From Spirosoma lacussanchae (GTDB lineage: Bacteria > Bacteroidota > Bacteroidia > Cytophagales > Spirosomataceae), in NCBI RefSeq assembly GCF_005870035.1, contig NZ_SWJG01000002.1, forward strand, positions 62,001-126,000: a DNA stretch of 64,000 bases. Reading direction: 5' to 3'. Below are positions 17,139-30,654 of this stretch, piece after piece; within the stretch, counting starts at the first letter, position 1, and the number at the start of each line of letters is the position of its first letter. Both the position numbers and the translations under genes were made by a program. The notes under the pieces were generated by a model that made no database searches, was not told the DNA's origin, and saw nothing but the letters and a program-made list of their open reading frames with translations.

Positions 17139-18053
17139 CTATGCAGTAGCTGATGTTCGATAGGTAGCAGGCGTCATGCCTGTTTTCGCTTTGAACAACT
17201 TGCTGAAATACTGCGGATACTCGAATCCTAATTGATAGGCTATTTCGCTCACGCTGGCTCGTGAGCCGAGCAGCTTCGTTTTGGCTTCTTCAATCAGGTA
17301 CGCGTGAATATGATCCTGCGCATTTTGGCCAGTTTCTTTCTTCAGCAAATCGCTCAGATAATGGGCGGAGAGTGCCAGTTGTTCCGCTAAATACCCCACG
17401 GTAGGCAAGCCTTTTGTTCGGAGCTGTTTGTCGTCAAAATACGCTTTTAATACCTGATCGAACCGGATCAGCAAATCGCTGTTCGCCGACTTTCGGGTGA
17501 TGAACTGACGGTCGTAATACCGTGAGCAGTAGTTCAGCAGCAGTTCAATGGTTGAGACAAGCAGCGTCTGACTGTGCCGGTCAATATTTTCGCTCAGTTC
17601 CTGATCGATAGTCTGAATGCAGGTACGTAAGGTCTGTTTCTCTTTATCGGACAAGTGCAGGGCTTCGCTGACTTCATACGAAAAAAAAGAGTACTCTTTT
17701 ATTTTACTGGCCAGCGAAGTACCCCGGATCAGGTCGGGGTGAAAGAATAAACCCCAGCCGATCCGATCATCTGGTTCGCGTCGATCATCCTCAATCGTTA
17801 CGGCCTGCCGGGGCGCAATGCAGAATAAGGTTCCTTCCTGAAAATCGATCTGCTTTCTGCCATATTTTACGTCGCCCACACAGTAATTCTTGAACATGAC
17901 GGAGTAGAAACCAGAAGTCATCAGCACCCCGTCCTGCGCATTGATGTCGGCGCGGGTAAAGTCAATAATCGATACCAGAGGATGCCGGGGCTTGTCCTGG
18001 CTGAAGAGTTGATTCAGCTCGCTGATGGTTTCAATATGATGAACGGCTGCCAT
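17139..18053 (-). CDS. AraC family transcriptional regulator
   Basis: The 304-residue protein has a C-terminal double helix-turn-helix (LPTVGYLAEQLALSAHYLSD, then ASVSEIAYQLGFEYPQYFSK and FKAKTGMTPATYR). The N-terminal about 190 residues include a cupin-like stretch (GDVKYGRKQIDFQEGTLFCI). It starts 9 nt after the SDR gene stop on the same strand. It probably regulates the SDR gene, itself or both. Whether it acts on the flanking carbohydrate genes is unknown. Confidence 0.9.
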   Translation of the reverse strand: MAAVHHIETISELNQLFSQDKPRHPLVSIIDFTRADINAQDGVLMTSGFYSVMFKNYCVGDVKYGRKQIDFQEGTLFCIAPRQAVTIEDDRREPDDRIGWGLFFHPDLIRGTSLASKIKEYSFFSYEVSEALHLSDKEKQTLRTCIQTIDQELSENIDRHSQTLLVSTIELLLNYCSRYYDRQFITRKSANSDLLIRFDQVLKAYFDDKQLRTKGLPTVGYLAEQLALSAHYLSDLLKKETGQNAQDHIHAYLIEEAKTKLLGSRASVSEIAYQLGFEYPQYFSKLFKAKTGMTPATYRTSATA

Positions 18054-18062
18054 ACGATTTGC

Positions 18063-18866
18063 TTATTTTACCTGACTCATAATGATTTTATCGAACAGTC
18101 GGTCCCCCAGATTAACCCGCATCCAGACCATCGGCTTGGCCAGATTACCCACCCGATAGCGCGTTTTTGGCTTCCGGCTCCTGACAATGGCTGACACCGT
18201 TTTCGCAATCACCGAGGCTGGCGACATCGCCATCGAAGCTGCACTGGCAACCCCTTTCACGATATTGGCATACGGACCGCTGCCAGACCGGGCCACCATA
18301 GGACCACTCATCACGTCACCAAACTCGGTGGCAATCAGACCAGGTTCCAGGATGACGACGTGGATGTTAAACTGGCTCAACTCCAGACGCAGGCAATCAC
18401 TCCAGCCCTCGATGGCGTGCTTTGACGCGTGATACCAGGCACCCATCGGTGTGTACATTTTACCGCCCATCGAGGAGGTGTTGATAATGGTGCCGGATCG
18501 GGCTTCGCGCATGAAGGGAATCACTTTCTGGGTTAAGCTGGCTAGCCCAAACACATTCACCTCAAACTGCCGCCGGGCCTCCTGAATCGGAATTTCCTCG
18601 ACTGATCCGTAAATGGCGTATCCGGCATTGTTAAACAGCACATCGATTTTTCCTTCCCGTCCGATGATGGTATCGACCACCTGCTGAATGTTTTCCTCGT
18701 CGGTAACATCCAGTTGCAGGGCAATGCCTCCTGCCAGTTGAAGGTCCTGCATCTGATCAATTCGCCGGGCCGCCACATATACTTTGTGTCCTTCGGCGAT
18801 TAACGTTTTAGCAGTTTCTTTACCCATACCCGACGACGCACCTGTGATTAAAATTACCTTGCTCAT
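18063..18866 (-). CDS. Short-chain dehydrogenase/reductase
   Basis: The 267-residue Rossmann-fold oxidoreductase has the cofactor motif ITGASSGMGKETA, the VYVAARR segment (Arg pair favouring NADP), the NNAGY motif near residue 86 and the catalytic YHASKHAIEGWSD (Tyr-x-x-x-Lys). The upstream Ser is in INTSSMGGKM. The substrate cannot be predicted. It forms a pair with the downstream AraC regulator, and this pair interrupts the carbohydrate genes. Confidence 0.93.
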   Translation of the reverse strand: MSKVILITGASSGMGKETAKTLIAEGHKVYVAARRIDQMQDLQLAGGIALQLDVTDEENIQQVVDTIIGREGKIDVLFNNAGYAIYGSVEEIPIQEARRQFEVNVFGLASLTQKVIPFMREARSGTIINTSSMGGKMYTPMGAWYHASKHAIEGWSDCLRLELSQFNIHVVILEPGLIATEFGDVMSGPMVARSGSGPYANIVKGVASAASMAMSPASVIAKTVSAIVRSRKPKTRYRVGNLAKPMVWMRVNLGDRLFDKIIMSQVK

Positions 18867-18952
18867 GGTTCAATTTGTTTTGGTTGATCAATGAGACAAA
18901 GGTCAGGCCTGTGTGCAGGCAAGTGGTACATCGAATTCCTGAATGTTGTATA

Positions 18953-19013
18953 CGAATTCCGGTTTGCGTCGGGGTGCTATACACCGGAGCATCCCGACGC
19001 AAACCGGAATTCG
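18953..19013. repeat. Long inverted repeat behind the two-domain esterase gene
   Basis: Two 26-nt arms (18953-18978 and 18988-19013) pair over their full length with a single G-U pair and a 9-nt loop. The outer 21 bp are perfect. It starts 1 nt after the esterase stop codon at 19015. There is no T-run, so it may protect the 3' end of the mRNA or separate the SDR gene from the upstream operon. Confidence 0.85.
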
Positions 19014-19014
19014 G

Positions 19015-20940
<1,926 letters not shown>

Positions 20941-20990
20941 TTATATCGTTTTTGATATAGGTCGGTGATTTATTTGTTATTACTGGTTTT

Positions 20991-21014
20991 GTCATCCCTC
21001 GTGCTTGGGAATCA
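20991..21014. repeat. Degenerate GTCATCCC palindrome
   Basis: GTCATCCC, an 8-nt spacer and GGGAATCAC form a degenerate member of the dispersed palindrome family. It lies 14 nt after the stop codon of the esterase gene at 21029. A separate 6-bp hairpin (TATATC and GATATA) lies at 20943-20960, just upstream of the next start codon. Confidence 0.5.
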
Positions 21015-21028
21015 CAACAACAAAAGGC

Positions 21029-22385
<1,357 letters not shown>

Positions 22386-22454
22386 GATTGGTAACTCGCT
22401 TTACAGAGAAATATGGGTTGTCTTAAACGGCTGGTTGGTAATGCCGTGGCTTGC

Positions 22455-23732
22455 CTAACGGGTCGCTGGCGTGATCATTTGATAGTTTCCACTCAAATGC
22501 ATCAGACTGAACAGATACAATAGTCCATCATAATACGGGTCGAAGTAGCCATCGTCGAACGGCTCGAGTTTGGCGTTCCAGAGGGCATCCACAAAATCAC
22601 GGCTGTTCTTTTCGTTGTTGATCAGCGAGAGCGTTGCGGCCGTCGACACCAACCCGAGCGAGTGGCGGAGTTTCTTCACCGGCCCGGCCTGCAAAATGAA
22701 CTCGGGCCGCGAACCGTCCAGGTTGAACTGATCCTCGTAGGTGTCCATGCCTTTCGAGCGCAGGAAGCCCTGAAACCGTTTGGCGTAATCTTCCTGCCAG
22801 GCTTTATCTTTTCCCGACCAGGTATAATCCATGGCTATGTTCATGGGCACCCGCCACGAATCGTACCGGAAGGCCGAGGGCGACCAGCGGGTGTCGTGTG
22901 GTTTGCCGCTGAACTCTGTGTAGTCGGCGTTGAGACCCGTAACAGGGTGGCAGGCCCGGTGCAGGAATACGCGCGACGTGTCGGCACATTCCTTGTAAAA
23001 CGCTTCGTGACCGTCTTTGGCGTACAGCACCCAGGCATCGTAGAAGGCGGGTAGGTGATACGATGGGTCGGTCCATTTGTAGTTGTTCCCTTCGGGGACG
23101 AATGAGATCTGCTTGGCGTCGGTGTTGATCAGGTTGTAGATGTTGCCGGTGCCATCTTTCTTCCACATCGCATCCAATATCCGCCGGGCCTCGCCGTAGT
23201 AGTTGATGCCGGTGTTGTTGCCCCATTTATTGGCCGCAAACAGCAGACTGGTGATGTAGTACAACTCGCCGTCGGAGGCCGACCCTTCGGCGTTTTTCTT
23301 CATCGTCTGCGGGTTGATGCTCCAGGCAAAATAGCCTTCGCGTGGGCCGCTCTGGTGTTGCAGGTACTTCTTAGACCACCGCCAGATTCGGTCGAAGACG
23401 TCTTTTTTATCCAGCTGAACGGCTACCATCATGCCGTACGACAAGCCTTCGGTTCGGGCGTCTTTGTTCTTCACGTCCGACACATACGCCATCGTATCTC
23501 CAACTTCAAAGTAGACCTTGTTGGGGCCTTCGAAGATGTCGTGATACGCTTTCGCCAGTTTCGCGTCGATGTCGGCCTGTTTGTAGCCTGCTTCGCGAAA
23601 CAGATTGCGGTAGTTGGGCTTACTTGTCTTTTTACTTTGCCCCGACACGACACCCTGTCCGATACATAGCATCGTCATGATCAGACAAAAACTGATTCGG
23701 CGCTTTCCGTTCATTCGTATTGATTGTACCAT
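22455..23732 (-). CDS. GH8 glycoside hydrolase, probable reducing-end xylose-releasing exo-oligoxylanase
   Basis: The 425-residue protein has a signal peptide. The start could be the ATG at 23732 or the in-frame ATG at 23714, which gives a more usual n-region. GH8 signatures are TEGLSYGMMVAVQLDKKDVF (acid Glu), RIWRWSKKYLQH, YFAWSINPQTMKKN, GSASDGELYYITSLLFAANK and SPSAFRYDSWRVPMNIAMDY (base region). In xylan loci this type usually trims xylo-oligosaccharides from the reducing end. An endo-glucanase role is less likely in this context. It is flanked by esterase genes and by repeat structures on both sides. Confidence 0.88.
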   Translation of the reverse strand: MVQSIRMNGKRRISFCLIMTMLCIGQGVVSGQSKKTSKPNYRNLFREAGYKQADIDAKLAKAYHDIFEGPNKVYFEVGDTMAYVSDVKNKDARTEGLSYGMMVAVQLDKKDVFDRIWRWSKKYLQHQSGPREGYFAWSINPQTMKKNAEGSASDGELYYITSLLFAANKWGNNTGINYYGEARRILDAMWKKDGTGNIYNLINTDAKQISFVPEGNNYKWTDPSYHLPAFYDAWVLYAKDGHEAFYKECADTSRVFLHRACHPVTGLNADYTEFSGKPHDTRWSPSAFRYDSWRVPMNIAMDYTWSGKDKAWQEDYAKRFQGFLRSKGMDTYEDQFNLDGSRPEFILQAGPVKKLRHSLGLVSTAATLSLINNEKNSRDFVDALWNAKLEPFDDGYFDPYYDGLLYLFSLMHLSGNYQMITPATR

Positions 23733-23782
23733 AAACTAGGTTGAGTAAGCTATTAGTGATGAGGCTATTATGAGCCTTTGCT

Positions 23783-23846
23783 CATCGCGCGTTTTTGTCA
23801 TCCCGGCGGCCCGGTCCTGACACCGGGATGACAAAAACGCGCGATG
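23783..23846. repeat. Perfect 24-bp-arm palindrome of the GTCATCCC family
   Basis: Arms 23783-23806 and 23823-23846 are exact reverse complements around a 16-nt loop. The core is GTCATCCCGG...CCGGGATGAC with A/T runs outside. It lies 15 nt behind the esterase stop at 23862. A further small hairpin (ATGAGC and GCTCAT, 23770-23785) abuts it. Its left arm and part of the loop are identical over 27 nt to the element at 31623. Confidence 0.9.
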
Positions 23847-23861
23847 ACAGAAGAGAATGGC

Positions 23862-24980
<1,119 letters not shown>

Positions 24981-25016
24981 TTATGTTAGGAGAATATTGG
25001 GTTTGTACACACAAAA

Positions 25017-26096
25017 TCATTTGAACAACTGCGGTAACGTATCGGCCAGGTACAGTTTGCAGTTCATCCAGGTATGCCCACCCGGTACGATCAGCGGTTT
25101 TACGTTGATTTTCCTGTCGGTAAACATGGCGATGTTCTGCTTCACCGGCTCATACAGAAAGTCTTCCGTGCCGACGCTGATGGTGAACAGTTTCAACTGA
25201 CTGTTGAGCTTGTTGGCGTCCGGTGTCCAGTTCGTAAAGTTTGCCTTGAACTCGTCGGTGGCCGTGTAGGGTGCGTACGAACAGACGTAGGCGAAGGTGG
25301 AGGGGTTGGTCAGGCCGATGTTCAGCGTCTGTCCGCCACCGACCGAAAAGCCTGCCACCGCCCGGCCGGTGCTTTCCTTGATGACGGGGTAATTGGCCTC
25401 TACAAACGGCACAATGTCGTTCACCATGTCTTTGGTAAAATCAGCCATCGGGGCCGGCCGAACGTTACCGTAGGGCATCACGATCAGCATCGGTTTGGCT
25501 TTGCCCTGCGCAATGAGGTTGTCGGCAATCAGGTTGGCGCGGCCCACTTTGGTCCAGGTTTCTTCGGTATCGGAACCGCCGTGAATCAGGTACAGCACCG
25601 GGTATCTGGTCTTGCCATTCGGGTTGAAGCCGGGCGGGGTGTAGACCAGCAACTGCCGCGTGGTTCCCAGCGTACCGGATTTGTAATACCGGTAGCTGAT
25701 TTTGCCGTGGGGTACGTTCTGCAGCGAATGCACCAGCGGCTGATCGCCGGGTACGTCGACAATGCTGCGTTTGAAGCGCTCATTAGCGAAGATGTAAGTG
25801 TTGCTGGGGTCGGCTATTTGTACGCTGTCGACCGTGAAGCTGTACGGGTAAATATCCGGCTTTACCGGCGGCACCGTCACGCTCCAGATGCCCGAGGTGT
25901 CTTTGGTCATGGCGACGGGTGTTTTCAAAAACTCGCCGGAAACCATTACCTTTTTTGCGTTTCGGGAAAAATACCGGAATGTGATGCTGTGATCTTTATG
26001 CACATCGGGTGAACTGATGGCCGGCGGACGTTGCTGAGCCAAAGCCGAAATTCCTGACAATAGAACGGCTAGGAGTAAACAGAGAATGCGTTTCAT
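25017..26096 (-). CDS. CE1-type esterase, GFSxGG subgroup
   Basis: The 359-residue secreted esterase has a signal peptide to about residue 21 and an E-set domain (HSITFRYFSRNAKKVMVSGE). The hydrolase part has [32 protein letters not shown], the elbow AVAGFSVGGGQT and the late His in [13 protein letters not shown]. The elbow differs from the GLSMGG of the three genes further downstream. It is 15 nt from the next esterase gene, so it is translated from the same mRNA. The substrate is likely an acylated xylan fragment. Confidence 0.88.
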   Translation of the reverse strand: MKRILCLLLAVLLSGISALAQQRPPAISSPDVHKDHSITFRYFSRNAKKVMVSGEFLKTPVAMTKDTSGIWSVTVPPVKPDIYPYSFTVDSVQIADPSNTYIFANERFKRSIVDVPGDQPLVHSLQNVPHGKISYRYYKSGTLGTTRQLLVYTPPGFNPNGKTRYPVLYLIHGGSDTEETWTKVGRANLIADNLIAQGKAKPMLIVMPYGNVRPAPMADFTKDMVNDIVPFVEANYPVIKESTGRAVAGFSVGGGQTLNIGLTNPSTFAYVCSYAPYTATDEFKANFTNWTPDANKLNSQLKLFTISVGTEDFLYEPVKQNIAMFTDRKINVKPLIVPGGHTWMNCKLYLADTLPQLFK

Positions 26097-26111
26097 GAGC
26101 GTGGATGTCTA

Positions 26112-27272
26112 TTAGTGGAATAGCAGTGGCGTGGTGGCGGCAACGTACGTCTTTACATTCATCCAGGTGTGACCGCCGTCGGTGATCAGGCTTTTGTAAT
26201 TCACCTTCTTTGCCTTCAGGTAGTCCATAAATTCGACCGTGCCCTTGTACAGAAAATCGTCGCTGCCGACGCTTACCCACAGCAGCTTGAGTTGTTTGTT
26301 GGTCTGGTCGGGTTTGTTCACGATCTGGCTGAAATTGCCGTCCATCTCCTGGGGCGACAGGTACGAACTGTATGCGCATACCCAGGCGAACTTATCCATG
26401 TTGTTGAAAGCCGCCCGGAGCGTTTGCCCGCCCCCGCGCGAAAACCCGCCAATGGCCCGGTTCTCCCGGTTGGGAATGGCCCGGTAACTTTTCTCCACGT
26501 ACGGAATAACATTACTCACCAGGTCCGTCGTGAAATCGTTGGCTCGTTTCACTGCATCAGCCCCATCGCGAACGGTTGGGTCGGCGGGTTTGGCGCCCCC
26601 TTTTTGCTCGGCTACGCGGGCCGCAATGTTGCCGTAAGGCATCACAACAATCATGGGCTTCACCTTGCCTTCGGCCAGCAGATTGTCCAGAATCAGGTTG
26701 GTCTTGCCTACTTTAAAAAAGGTCTCTTCCGTATCCGTTGTGCCACTGATGAGGTAATAGACCGGATACTTCTTCGACGGCGACTGGTCATAGCCCGGTG
26801 GCGTATAGATCACCAGCGAGCCCGTTGTGCCTTCCATGGACGGGTAATAGTCGTAACTGATCGACCCGTGCGGCACGTCGCGCAGGGCGTGAATTAGCGG
26901 CTGATCGCCGGGCACGTCGACCAGACTGGCCTTGAACCGTTCGTTGGGGAAAAACGCGACGTTGGCGGGGTCCATCACCGATACGCCATCTACCCGAAAG
27001 TTGTACGGGTAAATATCGGGTTTGACGGGACCGACCGTTACGCTCCAGATACCCTGGGCGTCTTTGGTCATGGCAACGGGCGCTTTTTCAAACTGCGCGC
27101 TCAGTTCCACCACTTTAGCCTGCGGGGCCTGGTAGCGGAAGGTAACGGTCTTGTCGGCGTTCACCTGGGGCGATACTACCAGCGGCCCGCGGGGCGGCTG
27201 GGCCAAAGCCCCGGCATGCAGGCCAATCAGGACTACCAGGAGCCAGAATTGGCGGATTTGTTGTTGATTCAT
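26112..27272 (-). CDS. CE1-type esterase, GFSxGG subgroup
   Basis: The 386-residue secreted esterase has a signal peptide, an E-set domain (NADKTVTFRYQAPQAKVVEL), [30 protein letters not shown], the elbow IGGFSRGGGQT and [13 protein letters not shown]. In the oxyanion region the usual L-x-H-G is LISG, so the His is missing. Its E-set half is much closer to that of the next gene upstream (26112 versus 27353) than the catalytic halves are. An extra loop (AARVAEQKGGAKPADPTVRD) precedes the elbow and may alter the active-site entrance. Confidence 0.87.
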   Translation of the reverse strand: MNQQQIRQFWLLVVLIGLHAGALAQPPRGPLVVSPQVNADKTVTFRYQAPQAKVVELSAQFEKAPVAMTKDAQGIWSVTVGPVKPDIYPYNFRVDGVSVMDPANVAFFPNERFKASLVDVPGDQPLIHALRDVPHGSISYDYYPSMEGTTGSLVIYTPPGYDQSPSKKYPVYYLISGTTDTEETFFKVGKTNLILDNLLAEGKVKPMIVVMPYGNIAARVAEQKGGAKPADPTVRDGADAVKRANDFTTDLVSNVIPYVEKSYRAIPNRENRAIGGFSRGGGQTLRAAFNNMDKFAWVCAYSSYLSPQEMDGNFSQIVNKPDQTNKQLKLLWVSVGSDDFLYKGTVEFMDYLKAKKVNYKSLITDGGHTWMNVKTYVAATTPLLFH

Positions 27273-27309
27273 GGGTTGTTACGTGTTTAGGTATTTTTTC
27301 TTTTCTGTA

Positions 27310-27327
27310 GTCTGTGAGGACACAGAC
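27310..27327. repeat. Short perfect hairpin between two esterase genes
   Basis: GTCTGTG and CACAGAC form a 7-bp stem with the 4-nt loop AGGA, in the 80-nt gap between two paralogous esterase genes. On the minus strand a weak T/A-rich run lies further on. Its function is unknown. Confidence 0.45.
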
Positions 27328-27352
27328 CACGGTTTTAGAACTCGTCAATGGG

Positions 27353-28492
<1,140 letters not shown>

Positions 28493-28508
28493 TTAGTAGT
28501 TATTTTCT

Positions 28509-28536
28509 GTTATCCCGACGCAGCCGCCGGGATAAC
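28509..28536. repeat. GTTATCCCG palindrome (family variant)
   Basis: GTTATCCCG (28509-28517) and CGGGATAAC (28528-28536) are perfect 9-bp arms with a 10-nt loop. The loop sequence, read in reverse, shares TCCCGGCGGC with the elements at 23783 and 31623. The element therefore looks like a family member in the opposite orientation, with a compensatory C-to-T and G-to-A pair. It lies 23 nt behind the gene relic. Confidence 0.75.
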
Positions 28537-28559
28537 AAAAACAGGTTAATAAACTGCAC

Positions 28560-28880
28560 TCACTGCGTAATGACATCAATTTCAGCATAGCCTGAAGCTG
28601 ACCCCTCCTGCGTGTTTTTCAGCGCACGCAGTTTGACGTATCGGGCGCGGACTGGCTCAAATGACTTGGTTTGCCAGACCGGACTGTTTTTAATGTTGGA
28701 AAATTCGCCTTCACTAACCCGCTTCCAGGTTGTGTTATCGGTAGATACCTCAACCTGATAACGGGTTATGATACTCGCTTCTTCCCGCTAGTTCTGGGCG
28801 GGCAGGTAGCGGAAGCCGATCAGATTCTCTTACCCAGCGCCAGTTGTACGAAAATGGCTGTAGGCATCGGTTGGTTTCAT
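28560..28880 (-). pseudogene. Relic of an F5/8 type C (discoidin-like) domain
   Basis: The minus-strand translation reads as the C-terminal part of an F5/8C domain: IGFRYLPAQN, IITRYQVEVSTDNTTWKRV, GEFSNIKNSPVWQTKSFEPV and RARYVKLRALKN, ending in GYAEIDVITQ and a TGA. A TAG (28788-28790) interrupts it in frame. Upstream, AYSHF and VQLALGKR are joined only across a +1 shift in a T-run, and a compensating shift follows before NLIGFRY, leaving a TAA (28830-28832) in the main frame. The catalytic domain that such modules normally accompany is missing. It begins just after the GH39 stop codon. Confidence 0.85.
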
Positions 28881-28890
28881 GTGTTACACG

Positions 28891-30570
28891 TTACCAAGTC
28901 AATTCAACGAAGGATACGCCCTGCCGGGGCAGGTCGAAGGTTAGCGTTGTTTTTCCGTTAGCGATGGCTTTCGAACTCGGGGGCGTCAGTTCCTGTAGCT
29001 GTCCGGCCGTTTCCAGCGCCTTGTATTGATCGGCCGACACCTGCTGCGGACTGCCCATCGACTTCCAGGCCTCAAACGAGTTACTATGTCGATCATCTAC
29101 CCGGTAATGGCGCACCTGCACCTTGTTTTTGCCGAGGCCGCTCACGGTCAGCTCTACCGGAGCCGCCGGGCCAGATACGTTGTCGTCGTGGTAATTCCAG
29201 ACCATCACACAAACCGAGTTCGGGCCTTTGCTGGCGATGGCGTTCACGTCGTTACCGGCCCTGACACCGTTGGCGATGATGTCGCTCGCCTTCAGCCCAT
29301 TGCCCGTTTGGACAGCCAGCCGCTGGCCGTTCATCTTGCCGAACATCCGAAAAACGTTCAATACCGGCTTGTCGACGCCATGCGTGGCCAGGTCGCGGAA
29401 ACCAGCAAACCAGGGCTGATCTTCAAACTCGAACGACCAGCTCACGGCCCCGCGCAGGTTTACGTTGTACTGGTCCATCAGTTCGTAGATGCGCGCAAAT
29501 GAAGAGGCCGTGTAACTCGAATACATAGTGCCATTGCGATACCCGTATTTGGGGTCACGCGTGGCGGAGCAGGCGGCACAACCTTCGGGGTCGCATTCGC
29601 CGATGATGATGGGGATATTTTTGAGTTCGGGAAAGGAGTTGACTGCTTCAAACGCCCGTTGCACGTCTTTCAGCTGCACACCCATGTTCATGCGGATGTG
29701 CCCGTCGACAATTTCCGGACTGCCCTTGGCGTGAAAGCCGATGTATTGCAACGGTGTACCGGTTTGGCCCGTCGCGTAGTTTTTGCCCCGCAGGCAATGC
29801 TCGATGAAACGCGTCAGATAGCTGTACGCTTTGTCGCTGCGCGGACTGGTGGTGTGCGGCCCGCCGATGGTACATTCGGGACAGGCCCGTTTCAGGCCGT
29901 CGGCAGCATAGTCGTAAGTTTTGCAGTACTCGTCGAAGGTACCTGACCAGTAGCCAATGTCCGGCTCGTTCCAGACTTCCCACAGCCACGAGCTTACTTC
30001 TTTTTTGCCGTAACGGTCAATGGAATGCTTGCCCCACTGGTATACCAGTTCGCGCCATTTGTCGTAGTCTTTGGGTGGGTACGTCCAGCCCGTCCAGATG
30101 GTACCGTTTTTGCTCCAGGTATGGGCGTATGGTTCGGGTTTCGACGACAGATCTTTCGGCATGAACCCGATCTCCATCAGTGGCTTCATGCCCCGTTTGA
30201 CGTAGGTATCCACAATGCTGTCGACTGTTACCCAGTTGTAGACGGGCTTGCCGTTGGCGTCTTCTTTATAGGCATCGGTGAACCCCCATTTGAGATCGGG
30301 TCCGGAGCTTTCACCTTTGGAGGTCAGCAGGTTGTGCGCTCTGACATACACCGGAACAGGGCTTAGCTGCTGTAGCTCGCTCAGGAGTTTCTGGCCATCT
30401 TTTCGGGTTGTGTAATTGGGCTCATCATACCCGAAAAAGGCCCAGAACGGTTTCATCTCGCCCACAGGTTTTGCCGCGTCCACCTGAATAGAAACGGGCG
30501 ACTGTTGCGCGGGAGCGACCCGATAGCAAAGCAGTAGAAGAGAAAGGACGATGATACGATTCATGGTCAA
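28891..30570 (-). CDS. GH39 beta-xylosidase
   Basis: The 559-residue secreted enzyme has a signal peptide (MNRIIVLSLLLLCYRVAPAQ), a TIM barrel at about residues 35-400 and a beta-rich C-terminal part. The acid/base motif is SWLWEVWNEPDIGYWSGTF near residue 200. The nucleophile is probably the Glu of IPIIIGECDPEGCAAC, where classic GH39 enzymes have T-E-W. Family members release xylose from xylo-oligosaccharides. Either of two nearby ATG codons may be the start. It is followed directly by the F5/8C relic. Confidence 0.85.
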   Translation of the reverse strand: MTMNRIIVLSLLLLCYRVAPAQQSPVSIQVDAAKPVGEMKPFWAFFGYDEPNYTTRKDGQKLLSELQQLSPVPVYVRAHNLLTSKGESSGPDLKWGFTDAYKEDANGKPVYNWVTVDSIVDTYVKRGMKPLMEIGFMPKDLSSKPEPYAHTWSKNGTIWTGWTYPPKDYDKWRELVYQWGKHSIDRYGKKEVSSWLWEVWNEPDIGYWSGTFDEYCKTYDYAADGLKRACPECTIGGPHTTSPRSDKAYSYLTRFIEHCLRGKNYATGQTGTPLQYIGFHAKGSPEIVDGHIRMNMGVQLKDVQRAFEAVNSFPELKNIPIIIGECDPEGCAACSATRDPKYGYRNGTMYSSYTASSFARIYELMDQYNVNLRGAVSWSFEFEDQPWFAGFRDLATHGVDKPVLNVFRMFGKMNGQRLAVQTGNGLKASDIIANGVRAGNDVNAIASKGPNSVCVMVWNYHDDNVSGPAAPVELTVSGLGKNKVQVRHYRVDDRHSNSFEAWKSMGSPQQVSADQYKALETAGQLQELTPPSSKAIANGKTTLTFDLPRQGVSFVELTW

Positions 30571-30654
30571 GTAATAAAGAAATGACAGGGCCTGTTTTGT
30601 GTGGAGTTCGTACAGCGAGACAGCACCCAGACTTCATAAAATTGGCAGGTAAAC

